The notes beneath the pieces were generated by a model, which had not been told where the DNA came from, made no database searches, and saw nothing but the letters and a program-made list of their open reading frames with translations. Made by a program: the position numbers and the translations under genes. DNA of 64,000 nt from an uncultured Mucilaginibacter sp. (GTDB lineage Bacteria > Bacteroidota > Bacteroidia > Sphingobacteriales > Sphingobacteriaceae): the NCBI GenBank assembly GCA_913775265.1, contig CAJYJH010000033.1, positions 62,001 to 126,000 of the forward strand, in the 5' to 3' direction. Below, in pieces: positions 62,327 through 64,000 of the stretch; position 1 is the stretch's first letter, and each line of letters opens with the position of its first letter.

Positions 62327-64000
62327 TTATTTTTTTGCCGGCGCACCGCCCATTTTACTAAAGTCATATATTAAAGAGAACATAAAATACCGTCTGATGG
62401 TGGTATAAGAGTTTTGAGTAAGAAAACTACCCGATGAACTACGGTCAAATCCACGGTTCTGATTGAAAATATCATTAACGGTTAAACGCAGTTTTAAGCT
62501 TTCATCTTTAACCAAGGCCTTATTAATGTATCCGTTCAGCAAATAACGGCTAAAGCTTTGGTTAAACGATTGAGTTGGAGCACGGTACTCGTACCCGCCA
62601 TCAAAACCGATTTGCAGTTTTCCGGGCAGGTAAGTATTGATTTCGTGATTAATGGTAAAGCCCGAACCATTATTGTTAGTTTGTGGTCTTAATGATGACT
62701 CACCCAAGGTATAAGTAGGTCCACCGCTTACATAAAAATCCAATTTCTTCTCTATATAGCGTCTTATGCTGGCATTAATACCGTAGGTATTTGAGCGCGT
62801 TCTGTTTAACTCGTTGTTAACCATGTTGTAATAAGTGCTTCCATTAGTATTAAAGCCGATACCGCCCTCAATGCTGAATAAAAATTTAAGCTTCATGCCA
62901 ATCTCACCATATGCTGAATAATTGGATGTGATTTCGCCTGGTAGATTAACATAGCGGTTAGTGGTAAAACCAGTATTGGGGTCTGTATTAACGTTACTTA
63001 CAATAGGGTTGGATGTGATAGAGTAATTGGCACCCATCCATATGGATCGGTTAGTTAACACTTTGTAAGAATTGTAGTTTATCGAAAAGCGATTATTGAA
63101 TGAAGGCTTTAAATCTGGATTACCTAAAGTAACATTCAACGGATCGGTATTAATAATAATGGGCTGGATTTGATCTATTGTTGGTTGCCGTGTGTTACCA
63201 TTATAATTAAATCTGAATGATTTTTGTTGCGAAAAACGGTACATGTAAAACAACTGAGGATTCCAATTAATGAAATTCCGATCAAATTCGGCATCTGTAA
63301 ATTTGTTAAGCTGTTGAAAGTTTACCACAGCGGCTTTAGTACCGAAGTTTAATGTAGTTTTATCTTTTTTATAATTAAACACAAGACCACCCTGGTTGGT
63401 AAACTGATCGAGCCGGTAATTACTACTCAACTCAGGTACCAGTACATTATAGTTGCCCGGTGTTGATTGATTATAAGATCTACGATCGGCTGTGCTATTA
63501 CTTATTCCAACCCCATAATTGGCCACTAACGAAAATGTTTTAGATAAAGGTTCGGTGTAAGTGAGGTTGGTGTTAAAAATGGATGTTTGAATATCATTAT
63601 CTTTTAACTGATCAATCAGTTGCGAACTGGTTTGTGCACCAGTTTCGTTATAAATTTTTACATCAGAATATAAATTGCCTTTGTTTTTATTTTGATCGAG
63701 TGACTGTGATGCCAGGAAAGATATGGTACGTCCGGTTTTTTTGAATTTTTTGTTGTAAAATGCCGAGAAGTTAAAAGTTTGGTTATCGCCTTTATTATCC
63801 AGCCTGCGATTGTTGGTGTTAATTAAAGAACTATCGCCCCTTACACTATAAGCTACATTATCGCTTTGGTTTTCGCTGTGTTTAAAAGTAGCATCGGCCG
63901 ATATTTTCAGGTTAGAAGTACTGTCGAGCTTTATCAAAAACATCCCATCTACCTTTTGTCTGAAAATTTTATTATTAAAATTTTGATTAGAACTTGACCT
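62327..64000 (-). CDS. C-terminal part of an outer-membrane beta-barrel protein (truncated by window edge)
   Basis: The frame is open from the right edge to the stop at 62327, about 557 codons. It shows repeated barrel strands such as F-N-F-S-A-F-Y-N-K-K-F-K-K-T-G and the ending Y-F-M-F-S-L-I-Y-D-F-S-K-M. It resembles the OMP_b-brl_3/TonB-dependent receptor C-terminal barrel. The signal peptide, the regulatory-like domain and any plug lie outside the window. With the GLPGLI gene following after four bases, it is likely the first or middle gene of that operon. An internal ATG at 63943 is not a likely start, as the reading frame is open past it. Confidence 0.85.
   Translation of the reverse strand, partial: RSSSNQNFNNKIFRQKVDGMFLIKLDSTSNLKISADATFKHSENQSDNVAYSVRGDSSLINTNNRRLDNKGDNQTFNFSAFYNKKFKKTGRTISFLASQSLDQNKNKGNLYSDVKIYNETGAQTSSQLIDQLKDNDIQTSIFNTNLTYTEPLSKTFSLVANYGVGISNSTADRRSYNQSTPGNYNVLVPELSSNYRLDQFTNQGGLVFNYKKDKTTLNFGTKAAVVNFQQLNKFTDAEFDRNFINWNPQLFYMYRFSQQKSFRFNYNGNTRQPTIDQIQPIIINTDPLNVTLGNPDLKPSFNNRFSINYNSYKVLTNRSIWMGANYSITSNPIVSNVNTDPNTGFTTNRYVNLPGEITSNYSAYGEIGMKLKFLFSIEGGIGFNTNGSTYYNMVNNELNRTRSNTYGINASIRRYIEKKLDFYVSGGPTYTLGESSLRPQTNNNGSGFTINHEINTYLPGKLQIGFDGGYEYRAPTQSFNQSFSRYLLNGYINKALVKDESLKLRLTVNDIFNQNRGFDRSSSGSFLTQNSYTTIRRYFMFSLIYDFSKMGGAPAKK

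Noticed and set aside
1..64000. CRISPR arrays, tRNA or rRNA genes, IS elements, phage genes
   Set aside because: I looked for regularly spaced repeats, cloverleaf-like segments, transposase motifs and phage proteins and saw none; a tRNA scan could not be run.

Overview
The window looks like a chromosomal segment of a Bacteroidota bacterium, most likely family Sphingobacteriaceae (Mucilaginibacter/Pedobacter type). This rests on protein families and sequence style, not on a database search: several outer-membrane TonB-dependent receptors, a SusC/SusD/DUF1735 trio, a GLPGLI-family protein, DUF5686 and DUF6515 proteins, weak Shine-Dalgarno sequences, and promoter-like TTTG-N20-TANNTTTG elements. 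No rRNA, tRNA, CRISPR array, IS element or prophage was recognised, so the region is mostly ordinary core and accessory chromosome.

Layout. (1) 0-10 kb: an M16 peptidase, hpt, then a minus-strand thiamine-uptake operon. That operon has a TPP riboswitch at about 6561-6738, a TonB-dependent receptor, a PnuC-type inner-membrane transporter, and an acyl-CoA-dehydrogenase-like gene broken by a one-base frameshift near 3005. A MITE-like inverted-repeat element sits between receptor and transporter. A stress-type SDR and a 768-residue GAF-domain protein follow. (2) 10-21 kb: a DUF5686 outer-membrane protein and a baeRF-like protein, then a plus-strand glyco cluster without signal peptides: a GH2 enzyme, a glycosyltransferase, and a GH1-RmlD fusion whose RmlD half has lost its key motifs. 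(3) 21-27 kb: a CzcA-type metal efflux system in which pump and TolC-like channel are one 1455-residue polypeptide, with a separate adaptor and a small His/Asp-rich secreted protein. (4) 27-45 kb: a LacI regulator, lipase, TlpA-like redoxin, IscA-type Fe-S protein, dnaA, recQ, an M14 peptidase, an M3 dipeptidyl carboxypeptidase, an outer-membrane barrel receptor, and a padR-pspC pair. (5) 45-51 kb: a SusC-SusD-DUF1735 uptake operon with a clear candidate promoter and operator and no local enzyme. (6) 51-64 kb: small secreted and hypothetical proteins, a Cys-rich copper-binding four-helix-bundle protein, a PA0069-type radical SAM protein, a VOC protein, an xdhC-mocA pair, an SDR, a GH63-like glucosidase, an ECF sigma factor overlapping a small gene, and a GLPGLI gene behind a barrel protein that runs off the right edge.

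The most unusual points are the degenerate RmlD domain fused to an intact GH1 enzyme inside a cytosolic glyco cluster, the flavoprotein gene in a thiamine-riboswitch operon, the pump-channel fusion that keeps an internal signal-peptide-like segment, and several strong palindromes or phased repeats in promoter regions. Strong stem-loops, many of them bidirectional, separate most convergent genes. I saw no clear case of a wholly new defence or mobile system.
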